Counted from the stretch's first letter, positions 11,230-23,958 are shown. The stretch: 64,000 bases of DNA from Armigeres subalbatus (GCF_024139115.2 NC_085141.1:42777065-42841064), one strand, 5' to 3'. Translations and numbers: made by a program. The notes: generated by a model from the sequence alone, not told the origin.

Positions 11230-13428
11230 GGGGGCAGCAGGGACTATGTCCAAGGGCTTGACGATCCCTCCCCAGGCCATCTGCGAGTTGTGGCTCCTGC
11301 CTAGGATGTGGTGGGGTTTGACAGTGGGCCCTGTTAAACCTCTATAAAAAGCTGCATGTATCCGCAAGTAGGCTCCGCCAAAGCGACCGTGTGCCGCTCA
11401 AAGCGCACAAGCCCAAGTCCTGGTGTTAGGTGGGACGCTAAACAGCCCTGACACGACGGCCCTCCGACGAGACAGGAGGTTTGCGCAGGCCCAATAAGCC
11501 GCCTTTAAAAACAACTATTACGAACGACATAGAAGATAATACGACTCGATACAATCGGCAACGACCTAGGATATAAACCTATAACCTATAAAGGATCACG
11601 ATTGGAAGCTTGGAACATGGAACTGCAAGTCGCTAGGCTTCGCAGGTTGCGACAGGATAATCTACGATGAATTACATCCCCGCAACTACGATGTCGTAGC
11701 GCTGCAGGAAATCTGCTGGACAGGACAGAAAGTGTGGAAAAGCGGGCATCGAGCGGCTACCTTCTACCAAAGCTGTGGCACCACCAACGAGCTGGGAACC
11801 GGCTTCATAGTGCTGGGAAAGATGCGCCAACGAGTGATTGGGTGGCAGCCAATCAACGCAAGGATGTGCAGGCTGAGGATAAAAGGCCGTTTCTTCAACT
11901 ATAGCATCATCAACGTGCACTGCCCACACGAAGGGAGATCCGACGACGAGAAAGAAGCGTTCTATGCGCAGCTGGAGCAGACATACGATGGATGCCCACT
12001 GCGGGACGTCAAAATCGTTATCGGTGACATGAACGCTCAGGTAGGAAGGGAGGAAATGTATAGACCGGTCATCGGACCGGATAGGCTGCATACCGTATCG
12101 AACGACAACGGCCAACGATGCATAAACTTTGCAGCCTCCCGCGGAATGGTAGTCCGAAGCACTTTCTTCCCCCGCAAGAATATCCACAAGGCCACATGGA
12201 AATCACCTAATCAAGTAACGGAAAACCAAATCGACCACGTTCTAATTGACGGTAAATTCTTCTCCGACATCACGAACGTACGCACTTACCGCAGTGCGAA
12301 TATTGAATCCGACCACTACCTCGTCGCAGTATGTCTGCGCTCAAAACTCTCGACGGTGATCAACACGCGTCGGAGTCGTCCGCCGCGGCTTAACATTGGG
12401 CGGCTACAAGACTAGCCCAAGACTACGCGCAGCAGCTGGAAGTGGCACTCCCAACGGAAGAGCAGCTAGGCGCAGCATCTCTTGAAGATGGCTGGAGAGA
12501 TATTCGATCTGCCATTGGAAGCACCGCAACCGCTGCACTAGGCACGGTGGCTCCGGATCAGAGAAACGACTGGTATGACGGCGAATGTGAGCAGTTAGTT
12601 GAGGAGAAGAATGCAGCATGGGCGAGATTGCTGCAACACCGCACGAGGGCGAACGAGGCACGATACAAACGGGCGCGGAACAGACAAAACTCGATTTTCC
12701 GGAGGAAAAAGCGCCAGCAGAAAGATCGAGACCGTGAAGAGACGGAGGAACTGTACCGCGCTAATAACGCACGAAAGTTCTATGAGAAGTTGAACCGGTC
12801 ACGTAAGGGCCACGTGCCACAGCCCGATATGTGTAAGGACATAAACGGGAACCTTCTTACGAACGAGCGTGAGGTGATCCAAAGGTGGCGGCAGCACTAC
12901 GAAGAGCACCTGAACGCCGCCTACAAGGTACTCTCCCAAATTTTATGCCGTCGACTAACACCAATTGCAAGAGAGTTCGTGGGGCAGTACCAGGCGGGAT
13001 ATATGGGTGAACGCTCTACCACAGACCAGGTGTTCGCCATACGTTAGGTATTGCAGAAATGCCGCGAATACAACGTGCCCACACATCATCTATTTATCGA
13101 CTTCAAAGCCGCATATGATACAATCGATCGGGACCAGCTATGGCAGCTAATGCACGAAAACGGATTTCCGGATAAACTGATACGGTTGATCAAGGAGACG
13201 ATGGATCGGGTGATGTGCGTAGTTCGAGTTTCAGGGGCATTCTCGAGTCCCTTCGAAACCCGTAGAGGGTTACGGCAAGGTGATGATCTTTCGTGTCTGC
13301 TATTCAACATCGCTTTGGAGGGAGTAATACGAAGGGCAGGGATTGACACGAGTAGTACGATTTTCACGAAGTCCGTCCAGTTATTTGGTTTCGCCGACGA
13401 CATTGATATCATGGCACGTAACTTTGAG
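11230..13428 (+). mobile_element. RTE-clade LINE, copy 1, inside a copia element
   Basis: It begins with the same 5' leader as the copies at 16727 and 25784 (gcagcagggactatgtccaa). The endonuclease reads from about 11600 to 12415: NCKSLGFAGC, ALQEICWTGQ, INVHCPHEG, GDMNAQVG, QIDHVLID and ESDHYLVAV, all apurinic-endonuclease landmarks. A linker follows (12442-12915). A deletion of about 325 bp relative to copy 2 then joins directly into the RT (LCRRLTPIAREFVGQYQAGY, FIDFKAAYDTIDRDQLWQLM, RRGLRQGDDLSCLLFNIALE, QLFGFADDIDIMARN). It stops just after the catalytic FADD box at 13428, where copia gag sequence resumes. There are stop codons at 12413 and 13045. No TSD was seen; the 3' end is missing. 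Confidence 0.85.
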
Positions 13429-13877
13429 AATCGAATGTGCTTGGCAAACTGCGAAAGACAAGAATAAACTGCAAATCATCGTCGAGCTTCGTACCTGCGC
13501 TGGCCAATTTCTCGAACAAGCTTTCGAACTCGGCCAGGTGGTCCTCGATGTCGTCTCCGCCCTGAAACTTGAGATCGCAAATCCGCTTTAGAATATGACC
13601 CTTCGACATCAGCGACTTTTTCTCGTGTTGCTTTCGTAGGTTATCTCATACTTCTTTGGCGGTCTGCACGTGCTTTTTGATCACCTTCGTCCCAGGCTTC
13701 CAGCGCCGCCGCGTTCGCACCGTCATCCGTAGCTGCTGGCTTCACGCCGGGCACGATGTACTTCCAATGGCCTCCTCGCACCAATATGAACTCCACCTCT
13801 AGCTTCCAGGTTTCGTAGTTTTCGTTAATCAGCTTCGCGATTCCAGATCTTTCCATCTTGACTTCTCCTGGGCCCAA
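13429..13877 (-). pseudogene. Copia-type gag fragment
   Basis: The frame from 13877 starts MGPGEVKMERSGIAKLINEN, with YETWKLEVEFILVRGGHWKY, the typical opening of copia gag (UBN2-type). After a frameshift near 13640 the frame 13609-13409 continues with HILKRICDLKFQGGDDIEDH and FESLFEKLASAGTKLDDDLQ. It is on the same strand as, and in the right order with, the RT at 9810-11190, so I read both as one element split by the LINE insertion. Confidence 0.8.
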
Positions 13878-14489
13878 AACCTCTTGGATGGTAAATGGCC
13901 GTAGACCGGAACACTACTTCTTTCGTGAAAAGGAAAAACGTCTGAACTTGAAGAGAGACAAACTAGGAATGAATTTTATTCAAATTTAAAATACTAATCT
14001 ATGGTTGCTTTGATTCGTTGTCGCCAACTAGATCTACATCACCAACAACAAATCCTAACGTGTAATTTTATTCAAATGTCCAGGGTAAACAGAGGAAAAA
14101 TAATATTATAAATTAGCAATGATTTGTAAAACACTCAAGAATTTTGTAAAACAACGACTTTTAGGGGAAACAGTGTTTCTATTAAGTGCATAGGTTGAAA
14201 ATCACTTTTACATGGCCAAACATAAACGGAACGAATCGCAGTGTTCACAAGACTTGTAGAGCACACCAAAAGCTTCCGTTTAGAGGTTGTTGCGATGATT
14301 TTTAACATTTATATCTCTAGTTAATTTTTTTTTTCAAGAACACTAAATCGACTTGAGCCACCTCGAAATTTTATCCCAATTAGCTGAAAATTTGACAGAT
14401 GGCTTATTTTAGCATAAGAATTGTGATTCTGTGCTGACCGGTTGAATTTTTTTAAACTTTTTGAAAACATGAAGAGGTAAATATATATA
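13878..14489. other. Probable copia leader, otherwise no gene
   Basis: The sequence just upstream of the minus-strand gag start would be the copia 5' leader and perhaps LTR. On the minus strand near 14020-14035 it reads gttggcgacaacgaat, which could be a primer-binding site, but I cannot delimit an LTR. The rest is AT-rich with no supported gene. Confidence 0.35.
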
Positions 14490-14730
14490 GGGGAAGTGCA
14501 CCGGTTTTGGCCAACTTAGTGCCTAATTTGGCCAACCTTGGAAAATACATATTTTTCCAAAATAATCGATCAGTTGAAAGCAGCGTTGAACCATAGATAT
14601 AATGTTGGTTGAACCGTGAGGGATATATCTTTTGATGGAACTAATAAAACCCTCGCGAATTGCTTTATTTTTGGAGTTATTCGCAAAATTGGCCAAATTA
14701 GGAACATGGCCAAAACCGGTACAGTTCCCC
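14490..14730. mobile_element. MITE, TA-flanked, ends GGGGAAGTGCACCGGTTTTGG
   Basis: Inverted ends of about 40 bp (ggggaagtgcaccggttttg on the left; the complement of ggggaactgtaccggttttg on the right) with inner ttggccaa blocks lie between TA dinucleotides (14488-14489, 14731-14732). It is 241 bp with no coding frame. The 3' half of the same family is at about 23085-23240. Confidence 0.85.
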
Positions 14731-14732
14731 TA

Positions 14733-16712
14733 TGGGAAATCGGAAAATTTTACTGAGAAAGTCGGATAGGTAATCACGAAAATGCAAGGATCAGGTGTGG
14801 AATCAACTAGTAAAGTATAAATTGAAGTTATTTAAAAAATAATAGATGTAAGTAAGTAAAAATCTTCATCTAGTGCGATAACATTCCTGAATTCCATTTG
14901 AAAGCAATTTTACCATAAATCACTATAAAATGCTGTGTAGATACATATATACATCTTATTTGAAAGCTGTTCATTCTCGTTTTCTGTATTTATGAACTTT
15001 CAGTCAATTCTAATGGCTACGCATTTGACTTCAGAAACCTTGAACATAAACGATCATCCCACTGCAGCTTGCCAGCATTCCGAGAACTTTTCCTCACCTT
15101 CGTAATGGTCCGTAATCTATCATGTTGCCAATCTGTGCATGTGCATCTTCCCTCGTAAGCAATAAAGCCATAAAATACATTCGAAAACCCATCGGCCTCT
15201 GCGCTCGTTCTCTGCACAAATTCTTCCACTTATTCGATCCCGACGGACGCGCAAGCCCATTGCTCCCAGTGAGGATCGATGCAGAAGCTCAATAAATATT
15301 TACATAAGCTCAATGTCAATCAACGGTATCTCTACACTCACTGCAGGGCCGTTCCGGAGATATCTATCGAAGCATCTAAAAATAGAAGAATAGAAAATTG
15401 ATGAACGAAGCAAAAGCGTGAAATCGGTAATGGAGGTGTACTGCAGAAATAGCAGTGTAAGATGAAATGTGAGGAAAGGAGGAATGTTGCAAACTTAAAA
15501 GAGCTGAAAAGTGACTTGTCATAAACCTATAAAATTCTAAAAGCTGCAAGCAGGAACGTTCTAAAACAATTGACTTTGGGATTAACTTTGCCGTGATAGT
15601 TATCTGTCGTCGGTTGGTCCCATCTTAGAGATATTTTTCCTTGATGGATTTATGACGCCATAAAAAGGGCAGGATATGAAGACTTTTCATACCCAATTTT
15701 GGGGGTTGTCCTTCTCCACGAACTCTGCTTACTGGTTTGACTTCAAAAGGCAACTATTTATTTGCTGCTACATGTGAGGGGGCAAATATTAATCTAATAA
15801 ACTTTCCCTCTTGACTTTTGCAGGTTATGGTACATGGATCTTAGACGAAGAAAGTTAATAAAATCCCGAACAACTGACCGCGTCTGTTCGGTTAATTTAC
15901 GACCGCAGAACAACTTCAGCCAGTAAAAGTCTTCCGCAACCCCATGTAACCTCATAATTGCTTTTCACTTCGGTTTGAATTACTCCTCGTCTTCCGTATA
16001 ACCACTTAGCTACGGTCATCGGAACAAGGAGTGAACACCAAAGCCACAACGGCGGTCGACAGAACTATCTAGTTCCGATCTACAACGCTGTGGAAAAGTC
16101 CTTCCCTACTCGATGCGGAATGATACCGGCTTGGCACTGGACATGATGAAAGAGAAATGCTTCGGCACTCCACTATGACCGAACGAAGCCAAACAACAAA
16201 ACAACGAAAAAAGGCATCAACTTTATTATTGATGAGTTACGACCATAAAAGCAACAGGAGGCCATTTTATCTCGCACCCACCCTGCAGTCCAGCCACACG
16301 CCCCCCGCTTAATTTCATCTCCTTCTCACCAAAGCTGCGACTCAAAACACAACAAAACAACAAAAGCGTAACACTTGAGAGAAAAATATTCTCCATTCTA
16401 AGTCCGTTGCTTCCTTTGGTCGGACATTCATAAAAAAACGAAAAATTGTGACAGCTGAACGATATTTATTCATATTCCCCACTATCGTATACACGAGAGA
16501 AGTCTGCGTAACGAGCCGTGTGGTTCGAGAACCTCTTTCCTAGGTGCGATCCAGTTGAATAAATTAATTGACACGCACTGTTCTCTATTCGTGGCTCGGT
16601 TATGAAAATCTGACGATGCGACAGAACGGTACTCAATGAACCATCACAACCATCATTTTGAGCCATGGCGATAGGCAACTTAGAGACCCCTAAAACTGAT
16701 TTCGATACAAGT
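14733..16712. other. No gene seen (2.0 kb)
   Basis: No frame longer than about 70 codons and no recognisable domain. Base composition is less skewed than in the repeats around it and I see no internal repeat, so this may be single-copy intergenic or intronic DNA. Confidence 0.5.
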
Positions 16713-16726
16713 AAGTGCCAATCCAG

Positions 16727-19700
16727 GCAGCAGCAGGGACTATGTCCAAGGGCTTGACGATCCCTCCCCAGGCCATCTGCGAGTTGTGGGGCTTGCCTAG
16801 GATGTGGTGGGGTTTGACAGTGGGCCCTGTTAAACCTCTATAAAAAGCTGCATGTATCCGCAAGTAGGCCCCACCAAAGCGACCGTGTGCCGCTCAAAGC
16901 GCACAAGCCCAAGTCCTGGTGTTAGGTGGGACGCTAAACAGCCCTGACACGACGGCCCTCCGACGAGACAGGAGGTTTGCGCAGGCCCAATAAGCCGCCT
17001 AGAAAACCAATCATTACGAACAATATAAGAGATAATGCGACTCGATATAATCGGCAAAGACCTAGGCGACGAATACAGGATCACGATTGGAAGCTTGGAA
17101 CATGGAATTGCAAGTCGCTAGGTTTCGCAGGTTGCGACAGGATGATCTACGATGAATTACATCCCCGCAACTTCGACGTCGTGGCGCTGCAGGAGATTTG
17201 CTGGACAGGACAGAAAGTGTGGAAAAGCGGGCATCGAGCGGCTACCTTCTACCAAAGCTGTGGCACCACCAACGAGCTGGGAACCGGCTTCATAGTGCTG
17301 GGTAAGATGCGCCAACGCGTGATTGGGTGGCAGCCAATCAACGCAAGGATGTGCAAGCTGAGGATTAAAGGCCGTTTCTTCAACTATAGCATCATCAACG
17401 TGCACTGCCCACACGAAGGGAGACCCGACGACGAGAAAGAAGCGTTCTACGCACAGCTGGAGCAGACATACGATGGATGCCCACTGCGGGACGTTAAAAT
17501 CGTCATCGGTGACATGAACGCACAGGTAGGAAGGAGGAAATGTATAGACCGGTCATCGGACCGGATAGTCTGCACACCGTATCGAATGACAACGGCCAAC
17601 GATGCATAAACTTCGCAGCCTCCCGCGGAATGGTAGTCCGAAGCACCTTCTTTCCCCGCAAAAATATCCACAAGGCCACATGGAAATCACCTAACCAAGA
17701 AACGGAAAACCAAATCGACCACGTTCTAATCGACGGTAAATTCTTCTCCGACATCACGAACGTCCGCACTTACCGCAGTGCGAATATTGAATCCGACCAC
17801 TACCTCGTTGCAGTATGCCTGCGCTCAAAACTCTCGACGGTGTACAACACGCGTCGAAGTCGGACGCCGCGGCTTAATATCGGGCGGCTACGAGACGGTA
17901 GACTAGCCCAAGAATACGCGCAGCAGCTGGAAGTGGCACTCCCAACGGAAGAGCAGCTAGGCGCAGCGTCTCTTGAAGATGGCTGGAGAGATATTCGATC
18001 CGCCATTGGTAGCACCGCAACCGCTGCACTTGGCACGGTGCCCCGGATCAGAGAAACGACTGGTATGACGGCGAATGTGAGCAGTTAGTGGAAGAGAAGA
18101 ATGCAGCATGGGCGAGATTGCTGCAACACCGCACGAGGGCGAACGAGGCACGATATAAACAGGCGCGGAACAGACAAAACTCGATTTTCCGGAGGAAAAA
18201 GCGCCAGCAGGAAGATCGAGACCGTGAAGAAACGGAGCAACTGTACCGCGCTAATAACACACGAAAGTTCTATGAGAAGTTAAACCGTTCACGTAAGGGC
18301 CACGTGCCACAGCCTGATATGTGTAAGGATATAAACGGGAACCTTCTTACGAACGAGCGTGAGGTGATCCAAAGGTGGCGGCAGCACTACGAAGAACACC
18401 TGAATGGCGATGTGGCAGACGAAGATGGCGGTATGGTGATGGACCTGGGAGAACGCGCGCAGGACATAATCTTACTGGCTCCGGATCTCCATTAAATACA
18501 GAAGGAGATTGGCCGACTGAAGAACAACAAAGCCCCTGGGGTTGACCAACTACCAGGAGAGCTATTTAAACACGGTGGTGAGGCACTGGCTAGAGCGCTG
18601 CACTGGGTCATTACCAAGATTTGGGAGGAGGAAGTTTTGCCGCAGGAGTGGATGGAAGGTGTCGTGTCCCATCTACAAAAGGGCGATAAGCTGGATTGTA
18701 GCAACTACCGCGCAATCACATTGCTGAACGCCGCCTACAAGGTACTCTCCCAAATTTTATGCCGTCGACTAGCACCAACTGCAAGGGAGTTCGTGGGGCA
18801 GTACCAGGCGGGTTTTATGGGCGAACGCTCCACCACGGACCAGGTGTTCGCCATTCGCCAAGTACTGCAGAAATGCCGCGAATACAACGTGCCCACACAT
18901 CATCTATTTATCGACTTCAAAGCCGCATATGATACAATCGATCGGGACCAGCTATGGCAGCTAATGCACGAACACGGTTTTCCGGATAAACTGATACGGT
19001 TGATCAAAGCGACGATGGATCGGGTGATGTGCGTAGTTCGAGTTTCAGGGGCATTCTCGAGTCCCTTCGAAACTCGCAGAGGGTTACGGCAAGGTGATGG
19101 TCTTTCGTGTTTGCTATTCAACATCGCTTTGGAAGGGTAATACGAAGAGCAGGGATTAACACGAGTGGTACAATTTTCAATAAGTCCGTCCAGCTATTTG
19201 GTTTCGCCGACGACATAGATATTATGGCACGTAACTTTGAGAAGATGGAGGAAGCTTACATCAGACTGAAGAGGGAAGCTAAGCGGATCGGACTAGTCAT
19301 CAACACGTCGAAGACGAAGTACATGATAGGGAGAGGTTCAAGAGAAGTCAATGTGAGCCACCCACCGCGAGTTTGCATCGGTGGTGACGAAATCGAGGTG
19401 GTAGAAGAATTTGGGACTTGGGCTCAGTGGTTACTGCCAAAAATGATACCAGCAGAGAAATTCGGAGACGCATAGTGGCTGGAAATCGTACATACTCGTA
19501 CAGACTCCGCAAGACGCTCCGATCGAATAGAGTTCGCCGCCGTACCAAACTGACAATCTACAAAACGCTCATTAGACCGGTAGTTCTCTACGGACACGAG
19601 ACCTGGACGATGCTCGTGGAGGACCAACGCGCACTTGGAGTTTTCGAAAGGAAAGTGCTGCGTACCATCTATGGTGGGGTGCAGATGGCGGACGGTACGT

Positions 19701-20028
19701 GGAGGAGGCGAATGAACCACGAATTGCATCAGCTGTTGGGAGAACCATCCATCGTTCACACCGCGAAAATCGGACGACTGCGATGGGCCGGGCACGTAGC
19801 CAGAATGTCGGACAGTAACCCGGTGAAAATGGTTCTCGACAACGATCCGACGAGCACAAGAAGGCGAGGTGCGCAGCGGGCAAGGTGGATCGATCAGGTG
19901 GAAGATGACTTGCGGACCCTCCGTAGACTGCGTGGTTGGCGACGTGTAGCCATGGACCGAGCCGAATGGAGGAGACTCTTATATACCGCACAGGCCACTT
20001 CGGCCTTAGTCTGAATAAATAAAAAATA
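16727..20028 (+). mobile_element. RTE-clade LINE, copy 2, near full length, with 14-bp TSD
   Basis: About 3.3 kb, the length expected for an RTE element with a single endonuclease-RT frame and no ORF1. Flanking direct repeats aagtgccaatccag (16713-16726) and aagtaccaatccag (20029-20042) match at 13 of 14 positions and fix both ends. The 5' leader (16727 to about 16976) is conserved in the copies at 11230 and 25784. The 3' end is a short A-rich tail with aataaa repeats (ctgaataaataaaaaataaa), the kind of short repeat RTE elements use in place of long poly(A). JAM1 is the known Aedes RTE; whether this is the same family needs a comparison. Confidence 0.9.
16977..20014 (+). pseudogene. RTE endonuclease / reverse transcriptase, multiply broken
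   Basis: Order of domains: apurinic endonuclease (about 17080-17830) with LGTWNCKSLGF, VALQEICWTGQ, IIGDMNAQVG-type box, NQIDHVLIDGKFF and SDHYLVAV; a basic linker (18088-18480); RT (18500-19250) with NNKAPGVDQLPGELFKHGGE, FIDFKAAYDTIDRDQLWQ, RRGLRQGDGLSCLLFNIALE and the catalytic FGFADDIDIMA; and a C-terminal tail (19560-20014) with RLRWAGHVARMSDSNPVKMV. Breaks visible by comparison with copy 1: a one-base loss near 17530, a frameshift near 18045, a stop at 18493-18495, a one-base loss near 19137 and another near 19420. It cannot make a working enzyme. In life it would nick target DNA and copy its own RNA there. Confidence 0.9.
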
Positions 20029-20042
20029 AAGTACCAATCCAG

Positions 20043-20764
20043 ATGTTCAGATCAAGTGGATTTATGGAATTCAAAAGAAATTCTTTTTAAGAGATTGCTT
20101 CATAAATACGTGAATCCCGTACGCAGCAAATTGAATGAAATTTCGAAATACAGTCAATCATAAAATTGAACATACACCTTGGATTAGATGAATGTATTAA
20201 CAATTTCAAAGGGGAACTAATTTTTTCAAGGTTAATGTATTTCAATAGTGTTTTTTATGACAAAGAGTACAAAAATTTGGTCTGTAAAAATAAATTTAGT
20301 TGAAGCGTACAATGTCAATTTTTTTTTTTTGTTAATAATTGATCCATATTTCTTCCCACGGTGATTGGCTTCCAAACTACAAAATTACTTCTTAGAATCT
20401 TGGAATCTTGGTTTGATGCACAAAATGATCGTTTTAATTAAGTTTTTGCCATTTTGTTTAGGATTTCTATTATACTTATCAAGTAATTAAATTAATTTCT
20501 TAAATTCGATTCTGTCCATTTGATTCGTTTGTTGAAAGATTGATGTAATAAGCGAAAGATGATTAAGCTCGAAACTAATTGCCTTTTTTTCTAATATGTA
20601 CAATTTATGAACAGAAATGTAATATCAATACAACAAAGAAAAAAATTTGGCCAAATTAAAAAAAAAAACCATCAAAGTAGAAAGCAATAAATTATAAAAT
20701 AAACCTATAAGAAAGTAAGGTTCCACTTTCAACAAGTTTCAAAATTTATTTTCAAACAAGTTGA
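20043..20764. other. No gene seen
   Basis: Very AT-rich, with poly-A and poly-T runs (for example 20319-20331). No supported coding frame and no repeat structure noticed. Confidence 0.5.
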
Positions 20765-21235
20765 TATAGAACGGTAGTATTGTGAATCGAATGAATCGCA
20801 ATTACTTGGTGGGACGCCCGACAGAAAAGTGTAATTATTGTGATTCGGATGAATCACAATTCTTGGTGGTGAAACGTCCGCAAGCAGAATGGTGTTATTA
20901 TGGATCGGATGGATCGCAAGTCTGGGTGATTCAAGAGTTTCCTAATTTTCGTTGTTGGGACGCATGCAAGAAGAATGGTATTGTTGTTAAATAAAAGGAT
21001 CACAATTTTGCATTGTGTGACGCCCGCATTCAAGAGATTTTTATTCTGCATTGATGTGTCGCCCGCAATAATAATAGTGTGGATTGGATAGATCACAATT
21101 CTGCGTAATGGGACGCCTAGACGAAGAATAGTGTTATTAGGAATCGGGTGGATTACAATTTTGTGTGGTGGGACGCTTGCATTCAAGAGTTTCTTGTTCT
21201 TCCAAGCAACACCACTTGTTTCTCAGTGAGTAACA
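20765..21235. repeat. Degenerate tandem repeat with GGGACGCCCGC boxes, block 1
   Basis: Recurrent words gggacgcccgc, aagaagaatggtgttattgt, atcggatggatcacaattctgcgt and cattcaagagtttcttcttc occur in the same order several times, spaced roughly 60 bp apart, two boxes per longer unit. Copies are too diverged to give an exact period by eye. The open frames on both strands are by-products. Block 2 of the same repeat is at 23959-25075. Confidence 0.7.
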
Positions 21236-22159
21236 ACAATTGTGGTGTGATTTAATAAAGGTGTGAATTATGCGCAACGCGTCGTATGTGAAACTCCTTT
21301 TTAACATGAAAAGCGCAAGAGGTGGAGCCTATTTTGCGGCTACAATGATTTTAAAACCAACTGGGAATCAAACAATGGTCCTTGAGAGTTTCAACCTACT
21401 ACTATAATCATCACACCACCAATTCTATTTGGAGGTTCTGCCTACAAGTGTACTAAATAAACAACAAAATAATTTGAAACTTCATTGTATCTTTTAAGGA
21501 ATAATCAGGAAACTGTTGAAAATAAAATGCTGTTCAGCTCATCCCAAAGCATTTTGCAACAAATTAGAAATATTGCGGTAACAGCAAGAACCGAAGTCTT
21601 ATTATTTGTGCAACCAATCTATTTAATTTGTTCGACGAAAAACATGGAACAAATTGTCATCCAAGAAGTCAGTTCCCCTGCAGATTGCGACGACACTGGA
21701 ACGGAAATGAAACGTTGTGTATTTCTGGAACTGGAGAGTGACTGTCATGCAACTTAATTTATTGCCAGAGTCTTTAAAGCAATTTATTAGGAATAAGCAG
21801 CTATTTGAAAAAAATGCCCGTGCTGTTTGGGCTGCGTTGGTGATCGGAGAAAAAAAAATGTGGTAGAATCAACCAGATTTTGATTCAACCACAAATAGGG
21901 GCGAATCGACCATACGCGATAGTTGGATAGCTGATTCCACTCTCGTATATATTTGCTTAAACCATGCTTTCCAACTGTCAAATAGTACATCAGAAAACTA
22001 CGAAACTCATGGTTGTTTTTACTTTACTGCGAAACAATTGTATCGACAATACTATGACATCAACAAAAGAGACAAAAATAATAGAAAGAGAATCGAACTA
22101 GTTACATGGGAAGTGAGAGTCATCCACTTTACCTCTGGTCCCTGTTTACTCCATACTCC
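21236..22159. other. No gene seen
   Basis: A 90-codon frame at 21485-21757 has no domain I recognise and no codon-use signal I can judge. The rest is AT-rich. Nothing is supported as a gene. Confidence 0.45.
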
Positions 22160-22757
22160 ATGTCTTCTTCTTCTTATTTGCATTACATCCCCCACTGGAA
22201 CATTGCCACCTCGCTGCTTCGCTTCGCCACCTCACTTTTTTCAAAGATTTCAATAGGAAGGAATCATCTTTGAGAAAAGTGTCAGAACAAAAGTTATTTA
22301 GCATAGCAAAAAATAGTGGAAAACGAAAAAAAAAAGTTTTTGATTGTAAATCAATAGTCAATTGATTGTTTTCAATAGTTTCACTATTTGTACTCAAAAT
22401 TGATTATATTTGCAGTCTAATAGAACCATAAAGTTGTGTCAAATATTCCTTTTTGTTGTTAAAACAATTCGATGAAGGTTAGAAGGTGCAAAATTTGATG
22501 ATGCTCCACAGACACCATGGGCGGGAGAGGGTTAAGCACTTCCACAGTTATTAACCGTGAGGTTTCTAAGCCAGGTTATCATTTTTGCATTCGTATATCA
22601 TGAGGTTAACACGATTATACTTTTATGCCCAGGAAAGTCGAAAAGTAATTTCCAAACCGAAAATTGCCCTGACCGTCACCGGGAATCGAACCCTGCCACC
22701 CACAGCATGGTCTGGCTACATAGCCGCGTATCTTACCGCTAGGATATGAAGGGCTTC
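22160..22757 (-). mobile_element. Feilai-type SINE, minus strand, split by an insertion
   Basis: 22160-22212 matches the 3' end of the SINE (cttcttcttcttatttgcattacatcccc...cctcgctgc) and 22534-22757 matches the remaining body and tRNA-like head, with the B box in complement (gggaatcgaaccc, 22680-22692). The 320 bp between them (22213-22533) is absent from the other copies, so the element was interrupted after it landed. Both parts are more diverged than the copies at 42091 or 56117. Confidence 0.7.
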
Positions 22758-22809
22758 ATCCTTCATGTAGAAAAGATGATTTCTAGGGATGTTTTCCAAA
22801 TGGGCGTAA

Positions 22810-23000
22810 TTGTTTTTGAGCTTGGTTTCTAGAGCAGGGATTGTGCGCTACATTCAAACTATTTTCGTCAAATAATGTGCCCAACAGAATGAATGGGTTC
22901 CAATTGATTTTAAGCTTGGTTTTTAGAACGGGGATTATGCGTTTTATTCAAACTATTTTCGTCAACTAATGTGCCCAACAGAAAGAAAGGGTTCCAATGT
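22810..23000. repeat. Tandem duplication, two units of about 94 bp
   Basis: The block from gagcttggtttctagagcagggatt to gggttccaatt recurs immediately as aagcttggtttttagaacgggg... through gggttccaatg, with attcaaactattttcgtcaa and aatgtgcccaacaga in both. Non-coding. Confidence 0.75.
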
Positions 23001-23084
23001 ATCTGGTAGTAACGTCAATTGAACAAAATATACTTAACAGAGGGAGTAATAGTCTTTTCAAATTTCAAGGTCAAATACAATTAC

Positions 23085-23240
23085 GCATCTAAAACTATCC
23101 ATCATTTTCCACAGCGAAGAAGCGCAAGGGATATATCTCCTGTTACAGCTAATAAAAACCTCGGGAATTGCTTTATGTTTGGACTTATGCTAGAAACTGG
23201 CCAAATTAGGAACATGGCCAAAACTGGTACAGTTACCCTT
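23085..23240. mobile_element. 3' half of the GGGGAA...TTGGCCAAA MITE
   Basis: The run gggatatatctcctg...taataaaaacctcgggaattgctttat...ggccaaattaggaacatggccaaaactggtacagtt matches 14617-14730 closely. The left inverted end is missing, so this is a truncated copy. Confidence 0.7.
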
Positions 23241-23315
23241 TTTGAAAAAAATTTCCTAGATTTATGTTGATCAATTTATACAGTTTTTCCATATAATGAA
23301 ATGGTTGTCAAAAGA

Positions 23316-23935
23316 GAACGGGCTTGGTAGTCATATGGCTACTGCTTCTGCCTCATACGCAGGAGGTCGTGGGTTCAATCCCAGGTCCGTTCCATTCTCC
23401 TACTCTGTATCTTTCTCTTTATTTCTCATGTTCTAGCAATCGCTAGAACTGGAAATGGACTTCCATACCGTTTCCATTACTATTCCTATACCTTCAACTT
23501 GAGTATTCTATCAGTAATCTGATAGAATTGGAAATGAACTATAGAGCTCGTTTCCTACATCCAATTAGAAATTTCATCAGTTACCTTCTCCTATCTATCA
23601 CATTGGTAGCTCGTTAACCAAGACGGACCTCTGCCTCTCCAACCTAACCCAGAAATTCCAACAAATTCCGCATGAACTCGTGGCAAGTGCAGAGGTATAT
23701 TCGGCTTGCAGTGGGCGAGTGATTGCATCATCATTTCCTCCCCTTCCCTATATTGACTTGCATTCTGACGTGGCAGGCGCCAGTATGACCTAACAAATGA
23801 GATCACCAGTACTTGTACATTGAAGATGTGTGCTAGTCCCAAGCAAACATCTGTTGGTTCCCTGTGCAAGAACAGCTGATCTGGTCATAATGGAGTAGCA
23901 ACTACGAGCAGTCAATCAAGCTCAAGCTCAAGCTC
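23316..23935 (+). mobile_element. 620-bp tRNA-headed SINE, copy 2, with 23-bp TSD
   Basis: The same element as 1781-2400, differing at only about four of 620 positions, all in the middle. Flanking direct repeats are perfect over 23 bp (23293-23315 and 23936-23958; core aatgaaatggttgtcaaaag). The tRNA-like head, B box, both tetraloop hairpins and the CAAGCT tail are all present. Near-identity plus intact TSDs point to recent mobility of the family. Confidence 0.93.
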
Positions 23936-23958
23936 ATAATGAAATGGTTGTCAAAAGA

